Below, in pieces: positions 29,631 through 37,641 of a DNA stretch of 64,000 bases (the first letter of the stretch is position 1; the number at the start of each line of letters is the position of its first letter). The stretch comes from Leptospira biflexa serovar Patoc strain 'Patoc 1 (Paris)' (lineage in GTDB: Bacteria; Spirochaetota; Leptospiria; Leptospirales; Leptospiraceae), in NCBI RefSeq assembly GCF_000017685.1, contig NC_010602.1, positions 558,001 to 622,000 on the forward strand, read 5' to 3'. Below the pieces are notes generated by a model, which saw only the letters and a list, made by a program, of their open reading frames with translations, did not search any database and had not been told where the DNA came from. Position numbers and translations under genes: made by a program.

Positions 29631-29740
29631 GTTCGATTCTGTCAGTCTAATCGTATAGAACAAGGGTCAAACTAAAAATCCTTGATACGGCTTGCCAAGA
29701 GCATGGGCAAAAAAAACATAGAGTGAAAAGAGAGGGACCG

Positions 29741-30583
29741 ATGAAAATCAATTTCACCAAAATGGAAGGGATCGGCAATGACTACGTGTACATTGATGCC
29801 ACGAAAAACGATATCCGACTCAGTCCAGAACAAATCCAAAAACTTTCCGATCGTAATTTTGGAATCGGCGGTGATGGTGTGATTTTCATTCGAAATTCCA
29901 ACTCTGGTGAATTCCAAATGGATATGTACAACTCCGATGGAAGTTCCTCTGAGATGTGTGGGAATGGCGTACGCTGCGTGGGAAAATTTGTCTATGACCA
30001 TGGTCTTACGAAAAACCAAAAGCCAACCATCGAAACGGGAAAAGGTGTCCTCACCTTAGATCTGAAAACTGGCACAAATGGAAAAGTGGAAATGGTGACT
30101 GTGGATATGGGAGAACCCATCCTAAAACCATCCCTTGTTCCAATAGTATGGAAAGGGGACGAACCAGTCATCAACCAAGTGATTGAAGTCCAAGGAAAAC
30201 AATACCATTTTACGGCCGTTAGTATGGGGAATCCACATTGTGTGATTTATGTAGACGATGCCGATGATTTTCCAGTGCGCGAAATTGGACCCATCATTGA
30301 AAATCATCCATTCTTCCCGAGACGCGTGAATGTTGAATTTGTATCCATCAAAGGAAAAGACCATCTTTACCAAAGGACTTGGGAAAGAGGAACAGGCGAA
30401 ACCTTGGCTTGCGGAACGGGAGCTTGTGCTGTGACCGTTGCCTCCATCCTCAATGGCAAAACCGGACGTTCTGTACGAATTGATCTACGTGGTGGAACCC
30501 TTCACATCGAATGGCAGGAAAATGGATCTGTTTTTATGACAGGCCCCGCCAAAGAAGTGTTCTCTGGAGAAGTAGAGATTTAA
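29741..30583 (+). CDS. dapF: Diaminopimelate epimerase DapF
   Basis: Interconverts LL- and meso-diaminopimelate for lysine and peptidoglycan synthesis. The protein is 280 residues. The two catalytic cysteines are both present, in [12 protein letters not shown] (Cys73) and ACGTGACA (Cys about 224). [13 protein letters not shown] at the N terminus and [11 protein letters not shown] are typical. The ATG at 29741 has an agaggga site; the upstream six codons of the open frame are not needed. It stands alone, divergent from the methyltransferase gene and convergent with the acyltransferase. Confidence 0.96.
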   Translation: MKINFTKMEGIGNDYVYIDATKNDIRLSPEQIQKLSDRNFGIGGDGVIFIRNSNSGEFQMDMYNSDGSSSEMCGNGVRCVGKFVYDHGLTKNQKPTIETGKGVLTLDLKTGTNGKVEMVTVDMGEPILKPSLVPIVWKGDEPVINQVIEVQGKQYHFTAVSMGNPHCVIYVDDADDFPVREIGPIIENHPFFPRRVNVEFVSIKGKDHLYQRTWERGTGETLACGTGACAVTVASILNGKTGRSVRIDLRGGTLHIEWQENGSVFMTGPAKEVFSGEVEI

Positions 30584-30614
30584 ATATCTTTAAGCAATCT
30601 TTAACAACAGTTGG

Positions 30615-31337
30615 TTACTTTTTTAAGTAATCAACTTTTTGTAATTCGCCCATTCGCCGTTTGGTTTCCTCGGAAACGGCCACCATACCCTTGTCAAGCG
30701 GTAGGTGAGCAAAGGTTTCATACTTGATCACTTCTCCAAACACTACATTGATTTTTTTGTAAACAACGCGCCGTTTGATATCACAAACTTCTTTTGGCAT
30801 TCCCATAAAGGCACGAACCAGTGGGGGAATCGGGTAGTCTGTGATGGTTTCTTCTTCGGGGATGATGACGGTTGGGAGAATGTCAACTTTGTTACGTAAA
30901 CTAAAGGCAGCAAATCCCGAATGGAAATTGGCAAGAGGAGCAGAAAAATCATTTTGCACCATGTAGTCATGCCCTTCAGGAAAAATCCCAAGCACATCTC
31001 CATTCTTAAAAACCTGTTGTACCTTTTTGATGCTGGCCATGGAGATGTTTCCATCAATGGCCATGGGAATGGTTCCTGTTTTTTCCACTAAGTCTTTGAA
31101 GAGAGGGATCCGTGTTGTGTATTCGGCCGCAATCCAAGAGATGAACCTAGGGAATACAGATCCAATCACAAAGGGATCCATATCACTTCTATGATTGCAA
31201 GTGAGGATGAGTTTGCCTGTCGGTACGATGTTATGGTAACCGTAGACAGTTGTGCTGACAGCCAAATTAAAAAACGGAGTCACAAACTTTTTGATGTTCT
31301 CAACGTTTTTTTTGACTTGGTCTACGGTATTTTCCAT
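30615..31337 (-). CDS. PlsC-like 1-acylglycerol-3-phosphate acyltransferase
   Basis: A 240-residue LPLAT-family protein. Block I CNHRSDMDPF contains the HX4D catalytic pair, TGTIPMAIDG follows, and block III is LGIFPEGHDYM. It has no clear membrane span but the N-terminal region (PFFNLAVSTTVYGY) may associate with the membrane. It adds the second acyl chain to lysophosphatidic acid or acts on a related acceptor. A strong taggagattgaa site supports the ATG. It starts one base after the stop of the upstream gene. Confidence 0.87.
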   Translation of the reverse strand: MENTVDQVKKNVENIKKFVTPFFNLAVSTTVYGYHNIVPTGKLILTCNHRSDMDPFVIGSVFPRFISWIAAEYTTRIPLFKDLVEKTGTIPMAIDGNISMASIKKVQQVFKNGDVLGIFPEGHDYMVQNDFSAPLANFHSGFAAFSLRNKVDILPTVIIPEEETITDYPIPPLVRAFMGMPKEVCDIKRRVVYKKINVVFGEVIKYETFAHLPLDKGMVAVSEETKRRMGELQKVDYLKK

Positions 31338-31338
31338 T

Positions 31339-31629
31339 TCAATCTCCTAAGATTTTTTGCCACCAAGATTTGTCGGGCGACCCACTGCTTGGTTTTCTTG
31401 GTTCCGCATTTGGGTTCTCCCCACTCATGTCTCTCGGGTCACTGGAAGGAGCATTTGGCATGCGTCTTTTCCCTACGTGGGGGCTTGGAACGGTGCGTTT
31501 GATTTCCTCCAATTCTTTTTGGGCAGAAGCATTGGATTTGATAAAGGCGCGGATTTCATCCCATTGGGGATCAAAATCATTTCCATACATGGCATAATTC
31601 ATAAGATCAATACGATCAAAATCGGGCAT
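31339..31629 (-). CDS. Small acidic protein upstream of the acyltransferase, possible anti-sigma-like protein
   Basis: About 96 residues from the ATG at 31629. The first half (MPDFDRIDLMNYAMYGNDFDPQ, then WDEIRAFIKSNASAQKELEEI) has the compact three-helix pattern of anti-sigma-factor N-terminal domains but lacks the zinc ligands. The second half is a Pro/Ser/Lys-rich tail ending WWQKILGD. The frame is open up to 31776 (a GTG) with a very hydrophobic stretch, so a longer membrane-anchored form is possible. Neither start has a good ribosome-binding site. The stop is one base before the plsC-like start. Confidence 0.45.
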   Translation of the reverse strand: MPDFDRIDLMNYAMYGNDFDPQWDEIRAFIKSNASAQKELEEIKRTVPSPHVGKRRMPNAPSSDPRDMSGENPNAEPRKPSSGSPDKSWWQKILGD

Positions 31630-31890
31630 GTTCAAGATTGAAAGTGATGCCCGAACAAATTCAATCCAATTTTTATTTGGGCACTCTAGAATGAGGGAGG
31701 CCAAATCCGAAAATAATAAAGTGAGAGATAGAATCGAGTCCAAGAGACATAAGATCAAAAAAACAAACCAGAACACAAATCCATTGCCAAAAAACGTAAT
31801 TCCATTTCCGGTCCAACCGAATAAGGAGAAAATTTTCCATTTATGTGAAGATTTGTTTTGCGAACCGAACGAGGGGAAAGAAGCATAGAG

Positions 31891-32376
31891 ATGATGCAGA
31901 AACGAGTATTGTTATTATTCTTTTTTTTCCTGTTCTTTCAGAACTCAATGTGTTTGAAGATGTGGATTGTTTCTTCCAAAATGAGGACCACTGAGGATGC
32001 AAGGGACCATAAAACCTACCAAAAAACGAGGAGTTTCCTCAAGGCAAAACAATGGTTGGAATACAAACTGGACCCTGAACTTTCCAAAATTGAATTTGAA
32101 AACCAAGAGGCAGGGGAACTCCGAGGGATTGGTCTCATCAAATGTTACGTTCCCTATGGGATTGGGGAAGTGGATGCCAATGAACATGAATTTGAATACA
32201 TTGTGAAGGTGCGAGATGGGCATGCTGAGATGCAGATCAACAAAATCTTTTCCTTTATCCGGGATCCCAATGATATCATTCTGAATTATGGGCCCAAAAA
32301 TGAAAAGGTGGCTAAGGTCACGATCCGATCTTGTTTTCGCCCACTCCTAGACGATTTTTTTGAATTTATAAAATGA
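31891..32376 (+). CDS. Exported protein with DUF4468-like (TBP-like fold) domain
   Basis: About 161 residues from the ATG at 31891, with a very hydrophobic N-terminal signal (VLLLFFFFLFFQNSMC). The cysteine at about residue 21 could be a weak lipobox (NSMC) but the -1 residue is unusual. The body (KAKQWLEYKL, ELRGIGLIKCYVPYGIG, EYIVKVRDGHAEMQINKIFSFI) follows the alternating pattern of DUF4468 domains, which resemble a TATA-binding-protein fold. Function unknown. It is divergent from the acyltransferase pair. Confidence 0.55.
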   Translation: MMQKRVLLLFFFFLFFQNSMCLKMWIVSSKMRTTEDARDHKTYQKTRSFLKAKQWLEYKLDPELSKIEFENQEAGELRGIGLIKCYVPYGIGEVDANEHEFEYIVKVRDGHAEMQINKIFSFIRDPNDIILNYGPKNEKVAKVTIRSCFRPLLDDFFEFIK

Positions 32377-32386
32377 GGGATTCGGT

Positions 32387-32665
32387 TCAGTAACCGAGTG
32401 GGTTTCCGACCGTACTCCCAGTGGAGCCAAAGGTATTGGTTCCTGTGGGAGAGTCAGTCAGCCCATAGTCGTTTAGGTTTTGCGAATTTCCATTTTGGAT
32501 GGATGAGTTGGGGGAGTTGGATTGTGAAGATCCTTGGTTTGAATTTGCATTTGAATACCCATCATCTTTGAGTAGATCCAAAATGTCTTGCGCGTTGACC
32601 AACTTGATCTCGTTACAGGAACTGAAGTACATACAGAATCCTAGTAAACTTAAAACAAATCTCAT
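32387..32665 (-). CDS. Short Ser/Asn/Gln-rich lipoprotein
   Basis: About 92 residues from the ATG at 32665 (another in-frame ATG lies at 32674). The signal peptide ends in a lipobox MYFSSC. The mature chain has a short helical part (IKLVNAQDILDLLKDD) and then a low-complexity tail rich in Ser, Asn, Gln, Gly and Thr (residues about 45-90). It is convergent with the preceding gene by 10 bases and followed on the same strand, upstream, by the cyclase gene. No family recognised. Confidence 0.55.
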   Translation of the reverse strand: MRFVLSLLGFCMYFSSCNEIKLVNAQDILDLLKDDGYSNANSNQGSSQSNSPNSSIQNGNSQNLNDYGLTDSPTGTNTFGSTGSTVGNPLGY

Positions 32666-32723
32666 AATCACCATTTTGACTCGTTTCAAAAATGGATTCA
32701 ACCCTTTATTCGGTTTTTTTGAC

Positions 32724-34295
32724 CTAACCCAAGGCCACAGGATAGGAATAAATTTTCTCTTTCGATTCTCTGCCTTTCAGTTCAAATTCACCTTCTGACT
32801 GCAATCGAGATCGGATCACATCAGGTAATAGATTGGCCGTGTTTTCAGTGATCAGTAGATTTTTTTGTAATCCCTTACAAAGTCCTTCGACCCTTGAGGC
32901 AGTGTTCACGGTATCACCAATGACTGTGAATTCCATACGATTGGCGGAACCAATGTTTCCCACAAGCAAACTACCAGTATGGATCCCAATTCCCATTTTG
33001 AGTTCGGTTAAACCTTCCCCTAAGAATTGTTTGTTGAGAAGGTCTAAATTCTTTTGCATTTGAAGAGCAGTTTGAAAGGCACGATCCACATGGTCGGTCA
33101 TGGGCATTGGTGTTCCAAAAACAGCCAAAATTGCATCTCCGATGAATTTGTTAATAAATCCACCATGGATTTCGATGGCATTACTCATTTCTTGGAAGTA
33201 CCGATTGAGGATATACAAAACTTCTTCAGGGGTTCTTTTTTCTGATAGTTTTGTAAAATCCCTTAAGTCCGAAAAGAGGATCGTGGCATCAACCACTTTT
33301 CCACCTAAACTATGTTCATTGGAGAGAAGGTAATCCCTTACTCTTGGATCTACAATTCTCCCAAAAGTATCCTTAATCCTTTCTCTTTCCGCAAGGCCTT
33401 CTGCCATTTCATTGACAGCATCTCCGAGAAGTCCCAGTTCGTCGGAACTAAAGATAGTGACTCTTGTATCAAACTTTTGTTCTTTGATGAGTTCTGTTGC
33501 TTCTTCAATTTTGTTGAGTGGATGTTGTAAACTAATGGCAAAGGTAACTGAAAATATAAAAGAAAAGAAAAGCATAATTGCGATCACTTCGAATAATACA
33601 TCGTTATGAACCAATTGGTGTAAATCGAATAGATTTTGATTTGTCCTAAGCAATAATCCAAAAATCAAAAGTACGATAGGAAATAATGTGGATGCTGTCC
33701 AAAAAATAATTTGTTTTGTAACAATGGAAAATTGTTTTCCTTTTGCGTATTTTCCAAGTCCACCATCAGGGAACACACATGGAATGATCAATTTTTTATT
33801 GAGAAAATTGGTTGCAGAATAAGAAAAGGCAAACAAAAAAAGTCCCCAAAATGCAAACAAAATCGTGACAGTCAAGATACTTTGTGGTGGTGCTTCCGGA
33901 TAAAGAGTATCAATGCGTAAAACTGATAAAATGGTGGAAAGTTCCCAACCAAAAAAACCAAACAAACTGATGATGATGGGAGAGTGCACAATTCGATGGC
34001 GAGCTTTCTCTTCCGATAGATAATTACATTTGTCTTTTTTGAAGAGATAATTGGCAACAGGCAAACTATAAAAAAATAAAATGAATGTAATGATTGGAAA
34101 TGGTGCCCAGGTTAACGCAAATAAGGTGAAGTCTTGAGTCACTCTTGTTGCTTCGAAAAGAATTAAAAATTTTTCAGGTAAGAAGGCTGTGGAAGTATAG
34201 TTGGCAAAGATTAAAGTGAAGAAACAGGCAGAGAATGGGACAATAAAATAAATGAGTAAGAAGGCTAGGAATTGAAGTCTTTGTTTTGGCACCAT
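32724..34295 (-). CDS. Class III adenylate cyclase, 6TM-HAMP type
   Basis: About 523 residues: six N-terminal membrane spans (about 10-215), a HAMP domain (LQHPLNKIEEATELIKEQKFD, near 265-300), then a class III cyclase domain (about 330-505). Metal-binding Asp residues lie in FSDLRDFT and KFIGDAILAVFG. The Lys of FINKFIGD and the Asp of FTVIGDTVN fit ATP specificity, and NTASR holds the transition-state Asn and Arg. A cAMP-forming role is therefore likely. The ATG at 34295 is used (a TTG lies three codons upstream), and no good ribosome-binding site is seen. It follows the GPH symporter gene by 16 bases. Confidence 0.9.
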   Translation of the reverse strand: MVPKQRLQFLAFLLIYFIVPFSACFFTLIFANYTSTAFLPEKFLILFEATRVTQDFTLFALTWAPFPIITFILFFYSLPVANYLFKKDKCNYLSEEKARHRIVHSPIIISLFGFFGWELSTILSVLRIDTLYPEAPPQSILTVTILFAFWGLFLFAFSYSATNFLNKKLIIPCVFPDGGLGKYAKGKQFSIVTKQIIFWTASTLFPIVLLIFGLLLRTNQNLFDLHQLVHNDVLFEVIAIMLFFSFIFSVTFAISLQHPLNKIEEATELIKEQKFDTRVTIFSSDELGLLGDAVNEMAEGLAERERIKDTFGRIVDPRVRDYLLSNEHSLGGKVVDATILFSDLRDFTKLSEKRTPEEVLYILNRYFQEMSNAIEIHGGFINKFIGDAILAVFGTPMPMTDHVDRAFQTALQMQKNLDLLNKQFLGEGLTELKMGIGIHTGSLLVGNIGSANRMEFTVIGDTVNTASRVEGLCKGLQKNLLITENTANLLPDVIRSRLQSEGEFELKGRESKEKIYSYPVALG

Positions 34296-34311
34296 GGGAT
34301 TCAAATCTTAC

Positions 34312-35697
34312 TTACCTAGTTTCCTTTTTCAATGTTCTTTTTGTCAAGATTCGTTGGACTTGGATGTGTTTTGCATCCGTTAATGGAAAAAACAAAAAGA
34401 TGATGGAACCAAAAATAAAGAAAAAACCCACACCAGGTCCAAAGATGAGAGCCAGTCTGAATCCAACTTCTGGTGTTTGTGTTGTCATTCCATTTTGAAA
34501 TCCAATGATATCGAGTAAAAAACCTGTGATGGCAATTCCGAAGGCTTGAGAGAATTTCACACCCATTTTCCAAATACCAAAGTATAACCCCTCTCGCTTT
34601 TCGCCTGTTTGGAATTCATCGTAGTCAACCACATCAGTGAGAATGGAATCCATGATCAATATGGAACCAGCAAAGATTCCTCCAAAAAAAGCAGCGATGA
34701 GAGGAGGCCTGAGTTCACCATAAGGAAACAAAGGATACACTATGACGGTAAGGAGTCCTAATCCAAAAACTCCAAAGAATGCAGGGATTTTTTTCCCAAT
34801 TTTTTTTGAGATCCAAACCCAGAATCCAATGGATAACATCAGCACGAGAAAAAATGGCAAAAGGATATTGATGACCACTTGGGATTCTTTTAAACCCAAT
34901 CGGTATTCATAATAATAGAGTGCAATTGCGGAATTAAAGGTTCTGCCGATGGTTGCGATGACAAAAGCAAATAACAAAACTAAAAACATTTTGTTTTTTA
35001 ATACAGAGCCAAATGAGATAAAGAACGGAAGTTGTTTTGATCGATCAGTTTGGATTTTGTCTTTTCCTTTTGTCACCCAAAAAGTGATAATGGAAGAGAC
35101 TAAAATCACAAGTGATACAATTTCACCGGCAACAGTGCGAGATGTGATGATGTTTTCTTTTGCCGTTTCATCACCTAGTGATTGTAAGATAGCTGCGGGA
35201 ACAATCATCCCGATTAACATTCCGATATTACTAAAAAACAATCTCCAACCAAATACCGATGTTCGTTCATCTCGTTCAAAGCTCAGTTCACCACCGAGTG
35301 CGATATGAGGAACTGAGATAATGGTCATTGCTGTATTGACTAAAAGATAAACACTGAGTAGGTAAATGAACTTACCTAATTGTGAGGCAATTTCTGGTGG
35401 GGAAAAGAGTAGGAGAACTGCAATGGATAATAAGATGCCACCAATGAAAATATAAGGACGTCTTCTACCAAACCTTGTCCTCGTATGATCGGAAATCCTA
35501 CCCATCAGTGGATCGCTGATTGCATCCCAAATCACGGAAATGGACAATGCAATACCAGCCAAACTTGCGTTTAAACCAACAATTTCAGTGTAGAATTTGA
35601 GGAGATAAATCTGAGTGAAAAGTTGAACGGCTGTTATGCCAGTTTCGGCAAATCCATAACCCATTTTGACGGGAGTTTTGAGTTTAGAATGGTTCAT
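34312..35697 (-). CDS. GPH-family sugar:cation symporter (MFS)
   Basis: A 461-residue membrane protein with 12 predicted spans. The N terminus KMGYGFAETGITAVQLFTQIYLLKFYTE and the signature DAISDPLMGRISDHTRTRFGRRRPYI place it in the glycoside-pentoside-hexuronide (MelB-like) group. It moves a sugar or a related solute with Na+ or H+. The substrate cannot be read from sequence. An inverted repeat lies 15-37 bases upstream of its ATG. The cyclase gene follows after 16 bases, so the two are probably co-transcribed. Confidence 0.87.
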   Translation of the reverse strand: MNHSKLKTPVKMGYGFAETGITAVQLFTQIYLLKFYTEIVGLNASLAGIALSISVIWDAISDPLMGRISDHTRTRFGRRRPYIFIGGILLSIAVLLLFSPPEIASQLGKFIYLLSVYLLVNTAMTIISVPHIALGGELSFERDERTSVFGWRLFFSNIGMLIGMIVPAAILQSLGDETAKENIITSRTVAGEIVSLVILVSSIITFWVTKGKDKIQTDRSKQLPFFISFGSVLKNKMFLVLLFAFVIATIGRTFNSAIALYYYEYRLGLKESQVVINILLPFFLVLMLSIGFWVWISKKIGKKIPAFFGVFGLGLLTVIVYPLFPYGELRPPLIAAFFGGIFAGSILIMDSILTDVVDYDEFQTGEKREGLYFGIWKMGVKFSQAFGIAITGFLLDIIGFQNGMTTQTPEVGFRLALIFGPGVGFFFIFGSIIFLFFPLTDAKHIQVQRILTKRTLKKETR

Positions 35698-35711
35698 TCA
35701 TGTTTCCAAGT

Positions 35712-35734
35712 ATTGGACGGTTCGAACCTTACCA
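35712..35734. promoter_or_regulatory. Inverted repeat upstream of the GPH symporter, candidate operator
   Basis: attgg-ac-ggttcgaacc-tta-ccaat: a perfect 10-base palindrome (ggttcgaacc, 35719-35728) nested in outer attgg/ccaat arms. It lies 15-37 bases before the ATG at 35697. Its position suits a repressor site or a leader structure. Confidence 0.4.
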
Positions 35735-35798
35735 ATTGGGAAATAAATTGAAGTTTAGTGGGAAACGGTCGAAGGATTTGAATCATTTTTTAAGATGT

Positions 35799-37610
35799 TC
35801 AATTCGATTCAAAAGAAATACGTATGATCGATACATCGTCGATGAATTGGCCAAGAGAATCCACTTCTTTGACAATGGATTCCAAATTTCCTTTTGTATT
35901 TTCCACAATTTCCAAAAAGTTCTCATCTTCCGATAACACTTCCCATTCCCCTTCCTGGTTTTTACTTAGGAGATCATCCTTACCGTCAGAACCGATGAAA
36001 AGTATGTCCTTTGATTGGAGTTGAAACTCATTGACTTCGCTTATGGGAAAAGCACCGAGTGTTCCCAGTTTTCGATAGGAAATAATGGGAAACAAATAAT
36101 TTGCTTTGTCATTTCGATACAAAACAATCATCGGATGTTCTGCATTTAGAAAATATAGTTTTCCTGTCACTTCTTCGATGAGACCCATAGTGAGTGAAAC
36201 TAACATGGTTCCATCAAATGTTTCAAAAACCAGCTGGAGTTCTTGTAGATTCGATCGTAACCAATCTTCAGGAGTTACATTTTTAAATCCTGGATCGGTT
36301 TTGGTCCTTTGGACAATGGATTGGAATACGGATCCAAAAACCAAAGCGCCCCCGGCACCTTGCATTGATTTGCCCATGGCATCTGCATTCACAAACAATA
36401 AAAATTTTCTATCTTGCAAGTAAATGGTATGAGATATATTGATATCTCCACCGATTTCGTATCTCTGGTTTTTAAATTCAAAGACTTTTTTTTGACGGAG
36501 GAAATGTTCGACAAAAAAACTATTACTATTGATATCTTTGATGGCAAAGGGATTCAGAAGTTGGTAAATTAAAAAATAATCTCCATCTTGTTGGACTTTC
36601 AATTTACTGATGTCCATGAGTGTTTTGTTTAGCTCATCAGTTCTTAAGGTTACTTTTTCCTCTAATCCTTCATTTAAGTTTCGGATTTCAGCATACAAGT
36701 TTTTCAGAGTGCCGATCACAGAATTGAGATAAAATGCTTGTTTGGCGAAGTCATCACTTGATTTGGGAGTAACGATGACATCAAAATTTCCTTTTGCGAG
36801 TTCCCCTAGAGAACGACTGGTTTCATTCAAACCTTCATTGACTGACTTGGCAACAACATAGGAACAAACAATGAGTGGGATGACAAAGATAAAAGAGACC
36901 GTGACAATGGGGATCATCGGATCCTCAACAGCAATCTCACCAGTCGTCAACGAATACAATATATAAGAGAAGATAACAAAGGGGAGAGTTGCCAAACTAA
37001 AAAATGCAACCAAGATTCTTGTGAAATAATTGAATTTTGGAATGTCTTTTTCTTGCAGTTCCACATTCTTAAATTGTGGTAAGTCAAATAAATTACGTAT
37101 CGAACTTTCACTGATAAAGTAATAGGTAACAAACGAAATAGGAGCAATCATCACAAATGTAAAGATCGCAGATCGTGCTACTGAAGGCGTGTATTCTACA
37201 AGATAAAAAAACAATAAACTGATAGGGATTACACCAGATAACCAGCGTATTACGATGATGATTGCTTCGATTAATGGATAACGAAATAATAGAATTTTTA
37301 CTGATTTTGCGTATTCTTTTTCTTCGGAAGTAAATGACGAATTTAAGTCCGAAGGAAGTTTCATCTTCTCAATTTTGGCAAATAAGTATTTGAGTAATAA
37401 GTGGCGGATGAAAGTTCCGAGTAAACCAATCCCGGTTGCAAATACGAGACATAAGGCGATAAAAATTTTCCAATGATTTGGTTCCATCTTTTGGGTGATG
37501 ATGGCATAATATACTGCAAAGGGTACGGGTACAGTATGCGTGAAAGCTTCTAGTTTTAAGGTTAGATCCCAAAATAAAGTTTTTCTGTTCATAGCAGTCA
37601 CGCGGGTCAT
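35799..37610 (-). CDS. Membrane SpoIIE/PP2C-type phosphatase with 6TM-HAMP sensor
   Basis: A 603-residue protein. The N terminus has about six membrane spans (residues 1-260) with FTHTVPVPFAVYYAIITQ at the start and YYFISESSIRNLFDLP in the middle. A HAMP domain (LNETSRSLGELAKGNFDVI) and a coiled coil follow, then a SpoIIE phosphatase domain (about 370-603) with YEIGGDINI, VNADAMGKSMQGAGGALV and FIGSDGKDDLL carrying the metal-binding aspartates. It is a paralogue of the next gene upstream with the same architecture. Two start codons (37610 and 37592) are possible. The target phosphoprotein is unknown. Confidence 0.86.
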   Translation of the reverse strand: MTRVTAMNRKTLFWDLTLKLEAFTHTVPVPFAVYYAIITQKMEPNHWKIFIALCLVFATGIGLLGTFIRHLLLKYLFAKIEKMKLPSDLNSSFTSEEKEYAKSVKILLFRYPLIEAIIIVIRWLSGVIPISLLFFYLVEYTPSVARSAIFTFVMIAPISFVTYYFISESSIRNLFDLPQFKNVELQEKDIPKFNYFTRILVAFFSLATLPFVIFSYILYSLTTGEIAVEDPMIPIVTVSFIFVIPLIVCSYVVAKSVNEGLNETSRSLGELAKGNFDVIVTPKSSDDFAKQAFYLNSVIGTLKNLYAEIRNLNEGLEEKVTLRTDELNKTLMDISKLKVQQDGDYFLIYQLLNPFAIKDINSNSFFVEHFLRQKKVFEFKNQRYEIGGDINISHTIYLQDRKFLLFVNADAMGKSMQGAGGALVFGSVFQSIVQRTKTDPGFKNVTPEDWLRSNLQELQLVFETFDGTMLVSLTMGLIEEVTGKLYFLNAEHPMIVLYRNDKANYLFPIISYRKLGTLGAFPISEVNEFQLQSKDILFIGSDGKDDLLSKNQEGEWEVLSEDENFLEIVENTKGNLESIVKEVDSLGQFIDDVSIIRISFESN

Positions 37611-37641
37611 GATACCATGGAACGATACTATAAGAGTATCT

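Noticed and set aside
35719..35728. ggttcgaacc as part of a tRNA T-loop
   Set aside because: No acceptor, D or anticodon arms flank it; it was kept only as a possible operator.
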